Of a stretch of DNA of 64,000 nucleotides, positions 39,101-51,597 are shown one piece after another. The stretch comes from Setophaga petechia. Lineage: Eukaryota; Chordata; Aves; Passeriformes; Parulidae. Numbering within the stretch: position 1 is the first letter of the stretch; the number at the start of each line of letters is the position of its first letter. The stretch covers positions 50,815,844 to 50,879,843 of the forward strand of contig JANCRA010000003.1 in the NCBI GenBank assembly GCA_024362935.1, in the 5' to 3' direction. Both the position numbers and the translations under genes were made by a program. Under the pieces are notes generated by a model that had not been told where the DNA came from, did not search any database, and saw only the letters and a list, made by a program, of their open reading frames with translations.

Positions 39101-41744
39101 ATTGCTGAGATCTCTTCTGAATTGCTGATAGCTCTATCTATCATGGCTTGATTTGTTTGTTTTAAGTTGCATTCTTAGAACCAACAGGAACTCTTGACAA
39201 TAGAGAGCTATAGAATTTTTTTTTTTTGAGTTTAAAACATTGAATCATATCCAACAGGTCCTTAGGTCTATTCATCAAAGCAACAGTTGCTGGGGCAAAA
39301 GTCCACAAATGTGTGCCTTAGTTTTGATTTCATGTTTCCAGCAGCATGGAAAAGTTTTTCCTGTAGGAGAACAAGGACAAGCCTGTCATCAAGAACATTC
39401 TAACCCTACAAACCACAAATAGAGAAAAATTCACAGGGATTGCTTTGGTGCTTATGAGCAAGCTCCCAGCTTGCAGAGGGGAGGTGTGTATAGATGGCTT
39501 CATACCTGAAAAGGTGGGGATAATCACTAAAGAGAGCCTGTACCCCAGACAGCTTGTGCTTACTTACACAACCCTCAGAATTACTAAGTTATCCCAGATC
39601 ATAATTCCCCATGTCCTTAGGAGTAGGCCAAAATTCCTCTCATCCCTTCAGGATCCCTGGTTTGGGAGAGGTTGGAGGCAGTTTGGCTCAGGTACAAAAG
39701 ACACAGCATTTATTTCCTAATACAATGAAAACCCAAATATATATAAAAAAAAAAAAAAAGCAGATAAAATAATCTTATTACATCTTTCAAAAGCACTAGA
39801 AAACCTGGGCTGATAGGCCTCACTGTTATGCAAAGGAAGACTGGGTCAGGAAAAATGAAAACACAGGTTGGGGAAAATAAGAGTTGTTTAGAAAGTTAAA
39901 TCAGCTGTTAGCTTTGTTGTTTAGAAAGTTAAATGAGTGTTAGTTTTAAGGAAAAACATCATTATTAATAGTTATCTATTGGTTAGCAAGTCAGTCAGTG
40001 ACTGGTACCTATAGCTAAGATGAATTTCCCTCCTGCTATTGCTTGGTTTGGGAAAAGAGATTTCTTCACATTAAGATCACTGCTATACCCTACTTAGACC
40101 CAACATGTGGCACAGAAGAAGGAGTCATTATATATTTAATATTTCTCTTTTGAGAACTAGAGGAAGCAGGATTATATCAGGGGCAGGAGTGCCATTGATT
40201 TAGCCTGAGTTTAACACAGAACTCAAGATTTTGCAAAGTACAAAATCATTTCTTTGGAAAAGGAGCAGACATCAGAAGATCTTTGTCAGAGACAGAGCCA
40301 CATAAATTGAAATCAAATACAGAACAAATCTCTACAATGTCTGCCAGCATGGTAGCTCAGACAGCTCTGTTTTTTCACAAACCCCCAGTTTATATTAATG
40401 AAGCTAATATCAGGCATTTCCAGTGGTGTCAGGCAGAGAAGAACAGGGCTCCCCAAAGCTTCCTGCACAGCCCTGCCACACAGGCAGCTCAGCTCACCAG
40501 AAAAGGGCATCACATTCTTCTCTGCACATGCAATTAAATTGTGTGAATCTAAGGCAAGCGTGCTGCATTTAAACAATGAAGTCAGCCAATAAATCTCACT
40601 GCTGTCCAATTCTTCCAGGGCTGCAGCCTCAGCCCATACCTCCAAGATAAATGATGATGTTCCTCACCAAGTCCTGCAACCACAGCCAGTAATGATCCTT
40701 CCACAGAGTGATCCCACTGATTTCAGTCATGTTACTTTTAGCTTATTCGGACGTGAGTGGAATGCCCATCCCATTGACAGGAACAGCAATCTGCTCATGG
40801 ACTTTAGAATATTTGCTGTTCTCTGGCCTCAAGCACGAGAAACAAGAGTTTCAGAATTAATCACAGCTCCTCCTCCTCTGCCACTCACTGCAAGCAGAAA
40901 GGAAATTGCTTTAAACATATATATTTAAACAAGCTTGGTTGCATTAATTAGTTCTCCTATGACATTCACCTCAGTTCTTCTTGTTATTGCATTTTAGACT
41001 GTAACTAACTCTGTGGTTTTAAGTAAATGAACTCATTTGAACATTTGGTCCTGTATTTTTCCTGTCTGTTAATAGCTGAGCCATTTAGTATGGGACTGCA
41101 GCACCCCCAGAATTCCTGAGAAAACTGAGTCATCCCATCATTGCTCACAGGAGGGCTGTACAGTTGGGTATTACTGCCACCTAGTTTTCAACTTTTATTA
41201 TTATTATTACCCAGACTTTGGCATTTTCCATGGTAAAAAAAAGTACATATATAAAACCAGACAATTTTCATTTTAGTCATACATATGTATGTCTGCATAT
41301 CTATCTCCTTGATGATGATGTCTTGAAATAGTGGAAAATTGACTAGGGATAAATTATTACTGAATAAAATCTGCATGCATATAAATGCAATCTTGAAATT
41401 CCTATTTAGGGGAGATATTACTAATCCCATCTATAAACAAAGTGTGAAAATCCAACTTAAATTGGCTATGCAAAATCCAACTTAAATTGTAGGAGTTTCT
41501 AGATCTGTAGTTGATCTTTGCCAGCTTACACAGAATCTAATAATCATTATTGTGGATCTTTTTCAATGCAATGGTCAAATAACACCTTCCTGCTTAATAT
41601 GGGTGCTATACCAAAGTCTTGCAAAAAGGCCTTGCAATATAAGACTCCTCATGTTGGTACCACATATTTTTCATTTTGAAGTGTAAAAAGAGAACTTTCA
41701 CATTGGAATAGTCCTTTTTATACCAAGACATGAACTAAAAGCTT
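36153..41744. other. Non-coding DNA, no gene seen
   Basis: This interval contains a 199-codon minus-strand open frame (36798-37397) with no recognisable domain; it overlaps plus-strand frames and has no splice or promoter context. Minor repeats are (AAAT)n at 37607-37627, a two-copy GTTGTTTAGAAAGTTAAAT duplication at 39883-39935 (period 33) and AAAATCCAACTTAAATT at 41447 and 41472. Confidence 0.5.
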
Positions 41745-41842
41745 AGCAAAAAAACCCCAAAAAAACCCAAAAAAACCCAAAACAAAAACAAAACAAGCCA
41801 AACAAAAAAAACCCTACAAAAACACACCAAAAAAAACCCCCA
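41745..41842 (+). repeat. A/C-rich tract, G-run-rich on the opposite strand
   Basis: The tract alternates runs of A with CCC or CCCC. The minus strand therefore carries several G runs of three to five separated by T runs. Three G runs near 41755-41780 are evenly spaced by about seven T. It is simple sequence; any four-stranded structure is conjecture. Confidence 0.8.
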
Positions 41843-44800
41843 AAAGCAGGGAAATGTGGAGAACAATTAAAGCAATTTTTGAAACCTCATATAAATTCCA
41901 TTTTGAGGTCTGAGAAAGGAACTGTTGGGATTCTCCTTTTCAGTGACCTTTTTGCTTTTATGCTAGTTCTGTGGTTTCTGACTCTGACTAGGAGTGCCTG
42001 TGGGAACCCACACAAATGGGAGGTTAAATTCAGAACCCAGCTGAGCAACCTTTCACAAGATGTGAAATGGTAAATATATTGCCACAGGAAGGTTCCAGTT
42101 TTGAAAACAAAAAAAATTAAAAATGGCTTGTAAGTGAAATTTAACTGCTAGAGCTGGGGCTCTGTTACTCCAAGGCAGAGCAACATGTTTTATAGTTTAT
42201 CCAGTGCAATTCTACTGAACCAGATGAGGAGAAGGAAGTCTGCTCTTTGCTGCAACTGAATTTTGTCCATTCTTTTAACAAACCGCATGGCAAAAATTAG
42301 GCCATTTCATTGTGTTTGTGTGCAGCAATCACGCACAAAAGCTGCTCCATAAATCTCCTAAAGGAGCCTGGATTCTCCTTCATGGAAGTGAAAGATTTGT
42401 GTGGCAATTTTTCGTGGCAGCAAGACCAAGTATACTGATGCTGTTGGTCTTTATTTTTACCGAAACGGCTTTAATGACTGGAAGTAAAACAAGATGTTTG
42501 TGAGCTTCAGACATGATGCAATTTGAGGAATTTGGCACGGTGGATGGGTTGACAAGGCACAATTCTGAAGGGGGCCTTTCAAGACAAAACTGAGACATCT
42601 ATATTAACACAGGTTGAGAGGCCACAGATGTCTCCAAGCACTCTCCCTTGTTTTTTAAATTGTTATTGAAAGACAAAATTCTATTTGAACTCAGGTCCCA
42701 GGCCCCTAGGCTTGAAAACCATATTGTGCACCCCCCACCGTGCTCAGGTTAAGTTCATTCAAACTATTTCTGCAGCTACAGTATGGATCACACTCAGTTT
42801 TCCTTTTTTCTCCTAACAGGTTTGTTTCTGGTCATAAATTCTCAATCAGTGTGCAAGCCACATTGTACGATTTCGTAAGTAGTGTAGTTAAAACATGTTT
42901 AAAGTCAAAAGAAAAAGGATCTGACAATGGAGCATTGTCCCCTTTTGCAGAACTGAAGTGTACCTTCTTTGATTCGGTAACCTTGCTGCACTTTGGTATG
43001 AAATTGCCCCTTTTTCCATCAAACTTGCATTTAAAGTGCCTCATTAGCATGTCTCACCAGATCAGTAACGATTCTGCAAACCCAACACTCATCTCAGTCA
43101 AGCCACCATGGTTTTTCTATCTGTTTAACATCTAAAACTCCTTGACAAAGTTCCTTTTAAAATTTACTCCTTTTGTTTCTCCTTGGGTTTTCTGCAAAGA
43201 TCTTTAAACTTCGATGTACTCCAAGATGACTCCTGAACAAAAATCATGTCTAGCCCAGCTAGTAAATCTACCCTCCATTCAATGGGATTAAATAAGTGTT
43301 TCACGGCTATTGTAGAAGCCTCTAAAAAGGATCTTGCATCTTTAAGAGTTTCCTACAATAAATTTAACACATCTCACCCATTATAAAAGAAAAAAAAGAA
43401 AAAGAAAAAAGAAAAAAAGAGGAGACTTGATCCAGCACAGGGGAGCCACTGTAGACCCACAGTGATGCCATACTTCTAGCACCAAAACACCCACAGATAA
43501 GAGAGCCTAAATGAACAGCAACAGGCAATGCAAGAGGAATTTCATTTCTTTAGGAGCTCAGCCTTGGGCTTCCCATCAGTAAAACATGACCAGCAAAATA
43601 ACTATGTAGCATATTAAAAATCTAAAACTGTCCAGGTTGTTAAAAAGGAAGGAGGCAGGTTGCTAGTTTGAATTTGCAGTACCTCAGCCAGGAAATTCTT
43701 GTTTCTTCTGAAATATGTAAGATCTCAACCTTAGTGTTCAGATACTCCTGAGTCCTTCTTAAACATGGGCACAGGAGTAATCCCACTGATATTATTGAGA
43801 CTGGTGTCTTGCTTAAGGTTAATCTCGTGCTTAAACTAGAGCCAACACACTCAATCCAAACCTCTCAGACTTTTCTGCTCATTTATGAACTCATTCAGGA
43901 ACAGAAAAAACTGGAGCTCTTTGAACCGAAAGCAGTATTGAAAAAACAGTTTGCTGAAAAGGAAAATAAAAAAAATCTGTGCAGAGAAATATCTGTGCAA
44001 GAGCACCTCAATTTGACATAAAGTCCTGGAGGCTGAGAACAAGCTACAAACCACAGAATCATCAGTATGACTGTGACCTAAATTGACATTAATTTTCCTC
44101 AAAGGCTACTGAATCATCTGAAAATCATCCCCACTTGTTCAGTGTTGAACAACCCACCTGAAGTGAACCAACATTACAAAGTTTTGTTCAGAAAACACAG
44201 GAAAAATCCTGCCAGCATGACTGGGCACCAGTTTAGTACCTTTGCTGTAGCAAAGAACATAGTTGATAAATTTGGAAATACCTCTTAATTCTCACGTGAA
44301 GATAAAGGCCTTCATTGTATTCTTTCCAGTCATTACCTGCAGAGGGAGAAGAAATGTAACCCAGCAAGTTCAAATTCTCCCTTAAAGCTACAGGGCTAAT
44401 CAACCACTGAACATTAGTTGGGTGCTCTGTATTCCAAGTGGAAATGCAATACAGGCAGTGGAAGCAATTTCCTCATTTCCTAGTGATCAAAGAAGACTGA
44501 AACAAAGTGCCTTGACAAAACAGGGAAGCACAGAAGGAAGTACTTCTTGTATAAACCAGTCAGGAGAGAAGATTGTTATCACCTCTCCCCATTCCTCTTG
44601 CTTTAATCCGTCAGAGTTCACTAATTATATTATCCAAACATTAAGGTAAACTTAGTTCTGTGTTTAAGTGACACAATCCTCTTGTCCCTGAGGTCCCCAT
44701 CTAAGGTGAAAGCAGAGTCACTCACATTCACTCACTTTTCCTGTCCCTCCAGAAGATTTAGGGTTCCCAGAGCTGGGAATTCCAGTGTAATTCTGTGACC

Positions 44801-45462
44801 ATTTTCCATGCAGCCTCTCCTGCCAGCCTGGTCACCCAAGTGTCCCCTCTGGAGGGACCCTGCTTCTGCAGAAGTCACTCAGAGCTATAACTGGCACCGT
44901 CTCCCACAGGTTTGTTGGAGGCTATTGGTATTTTCTGAGAGTTCCTGGTGGTAGCCTTTTGTCCAATAATAACTACCCCTTACAAGTTTCCAAGCCTGGA
45001 AAAGATTCAAACCCAAAAAAACTGGCTGAGTCACAATACAGTCTTTCTATTTCTGAGTCAGTCTCTTCCTTTCTGAAGGTCTAATTCACGAGTTTTGACC
45101 TCCTTGTGTTTGTTTGACATGCAACCAAACACCAGCTGATGTGCTTTGGTCCAAAGTGAGCTTTTTCTTTAAATCAAAAGCCTCTAAAAGCTGGTGTTTT
45201 TATAATATTAGTTGAGAATTCCTAAAGTACTCCTATAATGACCAATATTTTATTAGTTATGATATTAGTTATTCTTAACTTCCTGTGGTAAAAGCCACAC
45301 CGATAATCTCTTTTGGTTTGATGTGTATTACAAATCTACAGTACAGAAAAATTCACCATGGCTTGGAAAAAGGGGATGTCTGAAATATGCCTGCCCAAGC
45401 TTTAACTGCTGTACACATCATCCCAAAAGCTCAGACCTGCCAGGAAAGGTTCCTCAACAGTG
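41843..45462. other. Non-coding DNA with weak plus-strand exon candidates
   Basis: No gene can be asserted. Two splice-bounded open segments (42820-42874 and 44455-44645) are described in the findings. A purine tract of the AAAAGAAAAAG type lies at 43387-43427. Confidence 0.45.
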
Positions 45463-45748
45463 AAGGTCTCTTCTCCCAGGTAAGGAAGTGAAAGGACAAT
45501 AGGAAATGATCTCAAGTTGCACCAGGGGAGGTTTAGATTGGATATCAGGAAAAATTTCTTCACCAAAAGGGTTTGTCAAGCACTGGAACAGGCTGTCCAG
45601 GGTGATGGAGTCACCATTCCTGGAAGTATTTAAAAGCCATGAAAATGTGGCACCTGGAGACATGGTTTAGTGGTGAACATGGTGGGGGAAAGACTGGACT
45701 TGGTGATCTTGGAGGTTTTTTCCAATCTAAACAACTCTGTGATTCTAC
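45463..45748 (+). mobile_element. CR1 non-LTR retrotransposon, 5'-truncated 3' end
   Basis: The order of blocks is that of the CR1 3' end in sense orientation: GTCTCTTCTCCCAGGTAA, TCAAGTTGCACCAGGGGAGG, TTTAGATTGGATATCAGG, AAAAATTTCTTCACC, CACTGGAACAGGCTGTCCAG, GGAGTCACCATTCCTGGAAG, GGCACCTGGAGACATGGTTT and finally TTTTTTCCAATCTAAACAA with CTCTGTGATTCTAC. CR1 is the dominant LINE of birds and is nearly always truncated at the 5' end, as here. The copy carries substitutions and small indels against the remembered consensus and encodes no reverse transcriptase. A 69-codon minus-strand frame over it is an artefact. Confidence 0.95.
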
Positions 45749-48700
45749 AAGGGAAGGAGTGTTTCTAAAGAATGATTCACACTATCCAACAAAAAATGTA
45801 AACTATTCATAAACTGTTGTATTTAAGTTATTCCTGATCCTCTGATTGTGATTCTGTCACTTCCTCACAGCAACACAGTATCAGTCAACTAGTCCACACC
45901 TGCATTTTTAAGCTGCAAATCTCTAAATCATGAAATAAGATCAGAAACTACAGAGTGGGGCTGCTCCTCATCCTGCTGCTCCCTCTTGGTTGCTGCACTT
46001 CTCCGTTTTGGACACAGGCCCTGCCCATCCTCTGCTCTTCCCCTGCTCCCAAGTCTGGCTCTCAGACTCTGCAGGAAACAAAAACTCAGCTTTCTTTAGT
46101 GTGGCAGGAGACTGGAGTTTACCATCCTGACCTGAAGACAGGCCCTGTTCCTCCTGGCAAGCTCCAACAGCAATTACCAACAGGACAGAGTCATAGGAAA
46201 TAGTTTGCTTTTTGTTTTTGGATTCCACAGGGTATGTCAAGGACAAGCTTTCTGTTTCTGGCCTTTTTATAGATGATAACTTATGTGGCCACAGATTCTA
46301 GAAAAAAGAAGGAAATCCAAAGCTGTCTGCCAAATTACAGCAGACGTGGATCAAACGAAAAAGAAGAAGAAAAAAGAACACAAAAAGAAAAAAAAAAAAA
46401 GAAAAAACAAAAAAGAAAAAAGAAAAAAAGTGGAAAGGAGCTTGATACCTTGTAACAACAGAGGGCTGAAGACCTTGAAAATTCACAAGTTTTTCACTGT
46501 CCATCTAATGCTGGCCTTAAGAGTCAAAATCTGTGCACCACAGAAAATCCATTCAGAGACAGATTACCACAAGTTACAGCTGGAAAAAAAGGAGGATAGT
46601 ATTAAACATTGTTTAATAATAACATTTCAATAATTAGATTCTTGTGTTTGGTTCCAACACCAAAAAGCTGAATGAAATTGTGTCTTCATTTATTCTGAAA
46701 TAGGTCTGATTTCTTCCAATCTCAGCCAGAAAAGATTTCAGAGCACTTGCTATGAAATTACAGCCACTTAGAGAGGTGGATCATTCAAAAAACATCACCT
46801 TTGCAATATTTTAACACAAAAGAGAGGCAGTCTATCATGAGGGACTTAAAAAACCAGACCAAATGCAAATTAAAAAAACCCAGTCAGTGTTTTCTTTTCC
46901 ATGTGCAGGATGTGATAATAATTAACTATAATGTCTTGTTCATCTCTGAGCCTTAGTACAGGGAATCACATCTTCACCAGAAGCCTTTAACCAAAATGTA
47001 ATGTACTGGAAGTCCCAGAGTATAAATTCATTAATTTAGTCAAACATCCAAAAGACAGGTAGATACAAAGGCAATTTGATAAAATACGGGTACATTTTTC
47101 TTTCTCCTTTTGCTTTTTTGTTGCTCCAAAAAGCCATTACTTGGTTCCTTACTTCAACCATCATTCATTTCCACAACATTCACTGAAGTTGTTGAATAAT
47201 AATCATTATTCCTGCAAAAAAATCCTTCCATTGCCAAGATATGTGTGCATCCAAACTGGTCCTTCAAGGAAATAACTGATACAGAATACTTCATCTCCAT
47301 GTTTTTCATACTGGTTTTTGATTCCTGCTGCTGAATTACTTAAAAAAAAATCAAAATCCTTTGTGTAGGAAGAAAGGTTTTGTACCACTTCCATAGAGAA
47401 CTTGTAACCATGTAGGTGCTGGAGAGAGAAAGTGACAATTGCATTTCACTTTGCAAGCCTACTTTGGAAATTTTACCCCAGAAACAATAGGAAATCCTGT
47501 TCCTGAAATGCAGATGTCACAGGGATGACAGCTCCTATAAACCCAGGACACTGAACAACATTTTAGGACAAAAGTAAAGATCAGAACAATAACATAAAAC
47601 ACACACAAGGGTTAATTGAGAAGAAGAATTTGTTAATGTGGCAGAAATTGACTAATGATGCACCAGCTCCTGAGGGAAGGAAAGCTTATCTATAGAAGTA
47701 GTGAATGCAAAGTACTTGTCTGTCCCTTAAGAAGAAAAGCAAATAGCTTTTTAATAGGAAGTGCTAAAAAAATTATAAAAAGTAATCTTCCACTTTGAAT
47801 TTGCCAGTTGTTAAGCCATTTAATAAATCAAGATGTAGGATCTCTCTGCTTGATGACACCCTAATTCCACACCAGATAGAAGCACTCATTTAAAAAACCC
47901 CACAATCATTTGTAGGTGAGAATTCTGTTAGAAAAAGATTGCTGAAACTATAGCCAAGCATAATTAAAGTTATACAAGTGCTGCTTCACAGCCCAAAATT
48001 AAGTTGCAGTCTAAACTTCCTCCCTGAAGAAGTAGGTTGATCAGGAAACACCTCCTTCCAGTTTGGGGTCATGGATTCTGAGCAGCCTGGACCAGATTGC
48101 CCCTGACCAAATGTTGCTCCCAACTGACAGTCCTGCACTGATCCACTTGAAAAGAAAAAGTGGGAAGTTTTCTCCTTAATGGACAGGTGTTCCCCTGACA
48201 CAAAAACCCAACCCATCAGTCCCATTTGGTTTGCTAACTGGAATCCTTATGCACAGCCTAAAAGGAGGACAATGGGTGGAAATGGCCATGGAAAGTTAAT
48301 GACTCTTTCAGTGCCACAGATGGTCACTGCAACTCCTCTAACCCCAGGAAATTGCCTAAAACTCCCTTATTCAATTAGAACCAAAAACCTAGAAAATCTC
48401 TTATGAGCAGCAAATTTGACAGGAGTTTGCCACGGGATAAAGTGCAGGAAAAGGGACAAAGACTTTCTGATACCTACCCAGGAAGGAAGATTTTTATCAG
48501 ACCACAGAGCAGGGGTTTAACAGCCACCACAGGACTGTCATGAAGAAATATTTAAATTATTTAATTACCTTTATACATTTTGATACCAACAAAAAAAATC
48601 ACTGAGAGTGCAACCAAAATCAGAATTAATCTGGTTTGATAGGAGAGGTCTCAATATTACATAACTTGATTCAGTAAATTCCTAATTATTAACAAATTTA

Positions 48701-49510
48701 TATTAATTCCATTTTGTTTAAAACTGTGTTGTATGCACATCTCCCAATTTTCAAAGAGCAAAATCACTGAATATAAATAATTTAATATACTGAACACAGG
48801 TAAATAGCATCTATGTGATAAATACTGATATGGCAATAAGACCTTTGAAACAATGTTGGTATCTCCCTCAGAAATTGGGCCAAAAGGATTTAGTCCACTT
48901 ATCTCAGTGAATTTTAAAGATATTCCTGTTCCTTTGACTTCAGCCATATCCCCCTGAGGTGTGTTTCTATCTTTGTAGTTAAAGCTGGCTTTCTGTGAGA
49001 GACAGATTTAAATTTAAACTCAGTGCTCTGGACATCCTTTTTATTTTTCCATAGTGTCATTGTCTTTGTTCTTGCACTTTAAGAAGTGAAACTAGCAATT
49101 CATCATACTGCCCAGTTAACAAAAAGGGAGAGCCTGTACAATGGAAAATGTTGCTGAGGGTCTGCCTCTGTTGCCAAACTCTATCTAAAATCATTTCTTG
49201 ATCAAGGTCCAGCCCATTTTATTTTTATCTCTTTCATAACACAAGAGAAACAACTTGGCAGAAGTCTGCAAAAACCATTGGTGGAAAGACAGAATAGCTA
49301 CCGGGTACCAGAGTAGCTGGCAAGACACACAAGTGTTCCCAGACAGAGCTATCAGGAGCATGTAAATAAAAACATAACTTCCACATTGCACTGCCACAGC
49401 CTGAGTGCTTTTAAAATCCATCTCTGAGGCAGCATCCACTTGTGCCCAGCTCAGCCACGGACAGCCGAGAGTAAAAACACGACATTGTTCCCATGACTGT
49501 CAGAACTGTG
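45749..49510. other. Non-coding DNA, no gene seen
   Basis: Besides a purine tract (listed separately), no structure stands out. A plus-strand frame near 45955-46203 begins with a leucine-rich stretch resembling a signal peptide, but it starts on GTG, has no promoter or splice context and matches nothing known. Confidence 0.5.
46357..46436 (+). repeat. Purine-rich low-complexity tract (A/G)
   Basis: About 80 bp of almost pure A and G in AAAAAG- and AAGAAG-type units. Lysine-rich open frames through it are artefacts of the repeat. Confidence 0.85.
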
Positions 49511-49750
49511 ATCTGAATCCCTCTCAATATTCTTCCATTTGTTCACTATGATCTGAATCCCTCTCAATATCCTTCCATTTGTTCACTATGATCTGAATCC
49601 TCCTCAATATCCTTCCATTTGTTCACTATGATCTGAATCCCTCTCAATATCCTTCCATTTGTTCACTATGATCTGAATCCTCCTCAATATCCTTCCATTT
49701 GTTCACTATGATCTGAATCCTCCTCAATATCCTCCCATTTGTTCACTGTG
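49511..49750 (+). repeat. 40-bp minisatellite, six tandem copies
   Basis: ATCTGAATCC starts at 49511, 49551, 49591, 49631, 49671 and 49711, an exact 40-bp period, and each unit ends TTTGTTCACTATG (last unit TTTGTTCACTGTG). Two unit types differ at positions 11-13: CTC in units 1, 2 and 4, and TCC in units 3, 5 and 6. Unit 1 has ATTC where the others have ATCC, and unit 6 has further changes. The copies are otherwise almost identical, so the array expanded recently relative to its surroundings. A 40-bp unit is not a multiple of three, which argues against coding. Confidence 0.97.
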
Positions 49751-51547
49751 GGTACAAACCATCATCAAATCCAGTCTGCGTTTCGTCCCATCAGTTGCCA
49801 ATATTTCATGGGAGTGAATCTCTGACCTCTGTGTCAGTGTGTCTGAAATGCAGCATGAAAAAACCAGTCTTAAGTGAACCATTTCAATGAAAACCAAATA
49901 AGCAGTTGCTTACATTGAACAGATAATGCCCAAATATAGAAAACTGATTACAGGTTGCAAGTAGTGCAGATAGTCAAGTACAAGCTGGGGTTTTAGCCAA
50001 TGCAAAAAAATCACAGTCAGAGAACGAAGCATTTCATTTCTGTTGACTCAGTCTATTAATTAAGGTAAACATAACTATTTTAAGTTCCAGGCAATTCATG
50101 CATTTTTGGCCCAGAAATGAGTAATTATCTTGTTTGTGACTAATCTCAGTAGGAAATTTACAAGGGCCAAGGGCTGTTTCACAAACACATGGTCTGCTGT
50201 GAGTACAGGAGACTGGACTGGAGGTATTTTTCTGCTTCCAATGAGCATTTTACAATTATTACCCTTTTTCAAACTAAAAAAGGAAAGAAAGAACTCAGGC
50301 CTCTGAAACTACATCTGACTTTGTTTCTAATTCTAAACAGCCTTCAGATTACCATATCTCACCCCATTCTCTGTCACAACTTAATAACCATTCACAGACA
50401 AAGACTCACAAATTGGCTATGCACTCTGACAGCTTTAAAATAGGGAGAAACCAAGAGACAATTATTTTTCCTCTCAGTTTTCAGCAAGGTATGACCCTGA
50501 TTACAGGAAATGCTTTCTTTTGAGCCTGACACCATAACTATGATCAGGTGCTGTGTGTACCTGATGGAGAAAAATGTTCAAGGCCAATTTAATCTACAGT
50601 AACAAAATTAAGCAGGTTTGGTTACCTGCACTGACTGGGAGGACTGGTCTTTCCATGACACAAGCTCACATTTGTAAATTTACAGTGCACATTAACCAAA
50701 TAGTTTCCAGAGACATGAATTTCATGGAGTTTTCCAAGGATTCTGGGGGTGGAAAAATATGTTCCATTTGAGAGTATGGTCTGTCTGTGCCACAGTGCCT
50801 GTGGCAGCCCATACTTTTTATTCATCTACATCCAGATCAAAGCCTTCATCCCCAACAAGCACAACCATTGACTTCTACAGGGGTGTTCCAAGTTGCTCCA
50901 AAAGAAGAGATGTCTGAACATTTTCCACAGGTGTTTGAGTAAATGATGATCTCATACAAAAATAGCATTAAGGAAAACCTAAGCTACAACCACACAGCAA
51001 AGCAGAATGTTTAGCTCAGAGAAAAAAAACAAACCTCCCTTCAAGCAAGCCAACTCCTCTTTCAGTGCCACCTACAGGATCAGCTGCAGAGTATATTCAC
51101 ACAACAGAATTTTTCAAGCCTTTTCTGGGAAGCACAGTAGTGCACCTGGAAGATTCATGTTCTCTGCTTGCACTGTCTGGATATCTGGATAGCTTTGATT
51201 CATGTACCACAGGATTTGTACAGAATACAGCTGCTGCAAGCACAATGAAACTTACACATCAAATCTCTTCTCTGTGTTAAAGCTGCTCTCCAAAAAGGTT
51301 CTGGCAGCCCAGAAAAAAAAAGGACTGTGAGGAATTTCCCAACTGTATGTTTTACTAAACTTTGGAGCTTTGTATAAATGTGTGATATGTTGCAAGGCTC
51401 ACCAATGTCAGCACATTTACAGTCATGATAATTTTCCCCTGTGCATTCTGTCCTTGTTATGAGCCTGATAATAATACACTCCAGATTTACCAAATCTATT
51501 AAGCCTTTATCCAGAATGCTTGGCAGGGATCAGAGCATGATACCTGG
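49751..51547. other. Non-coding DNA, no feature seen
   Basis: Nothing beyond short unrecognised open frames on both strands. Confidence 0.5.
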
Positions 51548-51597
51548 TTGTTGTTATTATTATTATTATTATTATTACTACTATTACTATTATTATT
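51548..51597 (+). repeat. ATT trinucleotide microsatellite
   Basis: About 16 trinucleotide units, mostly ATT, preceded by GTT units and interrupted by ACT units toward the 3' side. The interruptions suggest an older array. It is read as a poly-tyrosine stretch in one frame, which is an artefact. Confidence 0.95.

Noticed and set aside
45454..45663. 69-codon minus-strand frame
   Set aside because: It lies antisense over the CR1 3' end and is explained by the repeat.
45955..46203. Leucine-rich, signal-peptide-like plus-strand frame
   Set aside because: It starts on GTG with no promoter or splice context, and the rest of the frame matches nothing known.
46283..46633. Lysine-rich plus-strand frames
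   Set aside because: They are translations of the A/G tract at 46357-46436.
49511..49750. CRISPR-like array
   Set aside because: The units are contiguous 40-bp repeats with no unique spacers, in vertebrate DNA, so this is a minisatellite.
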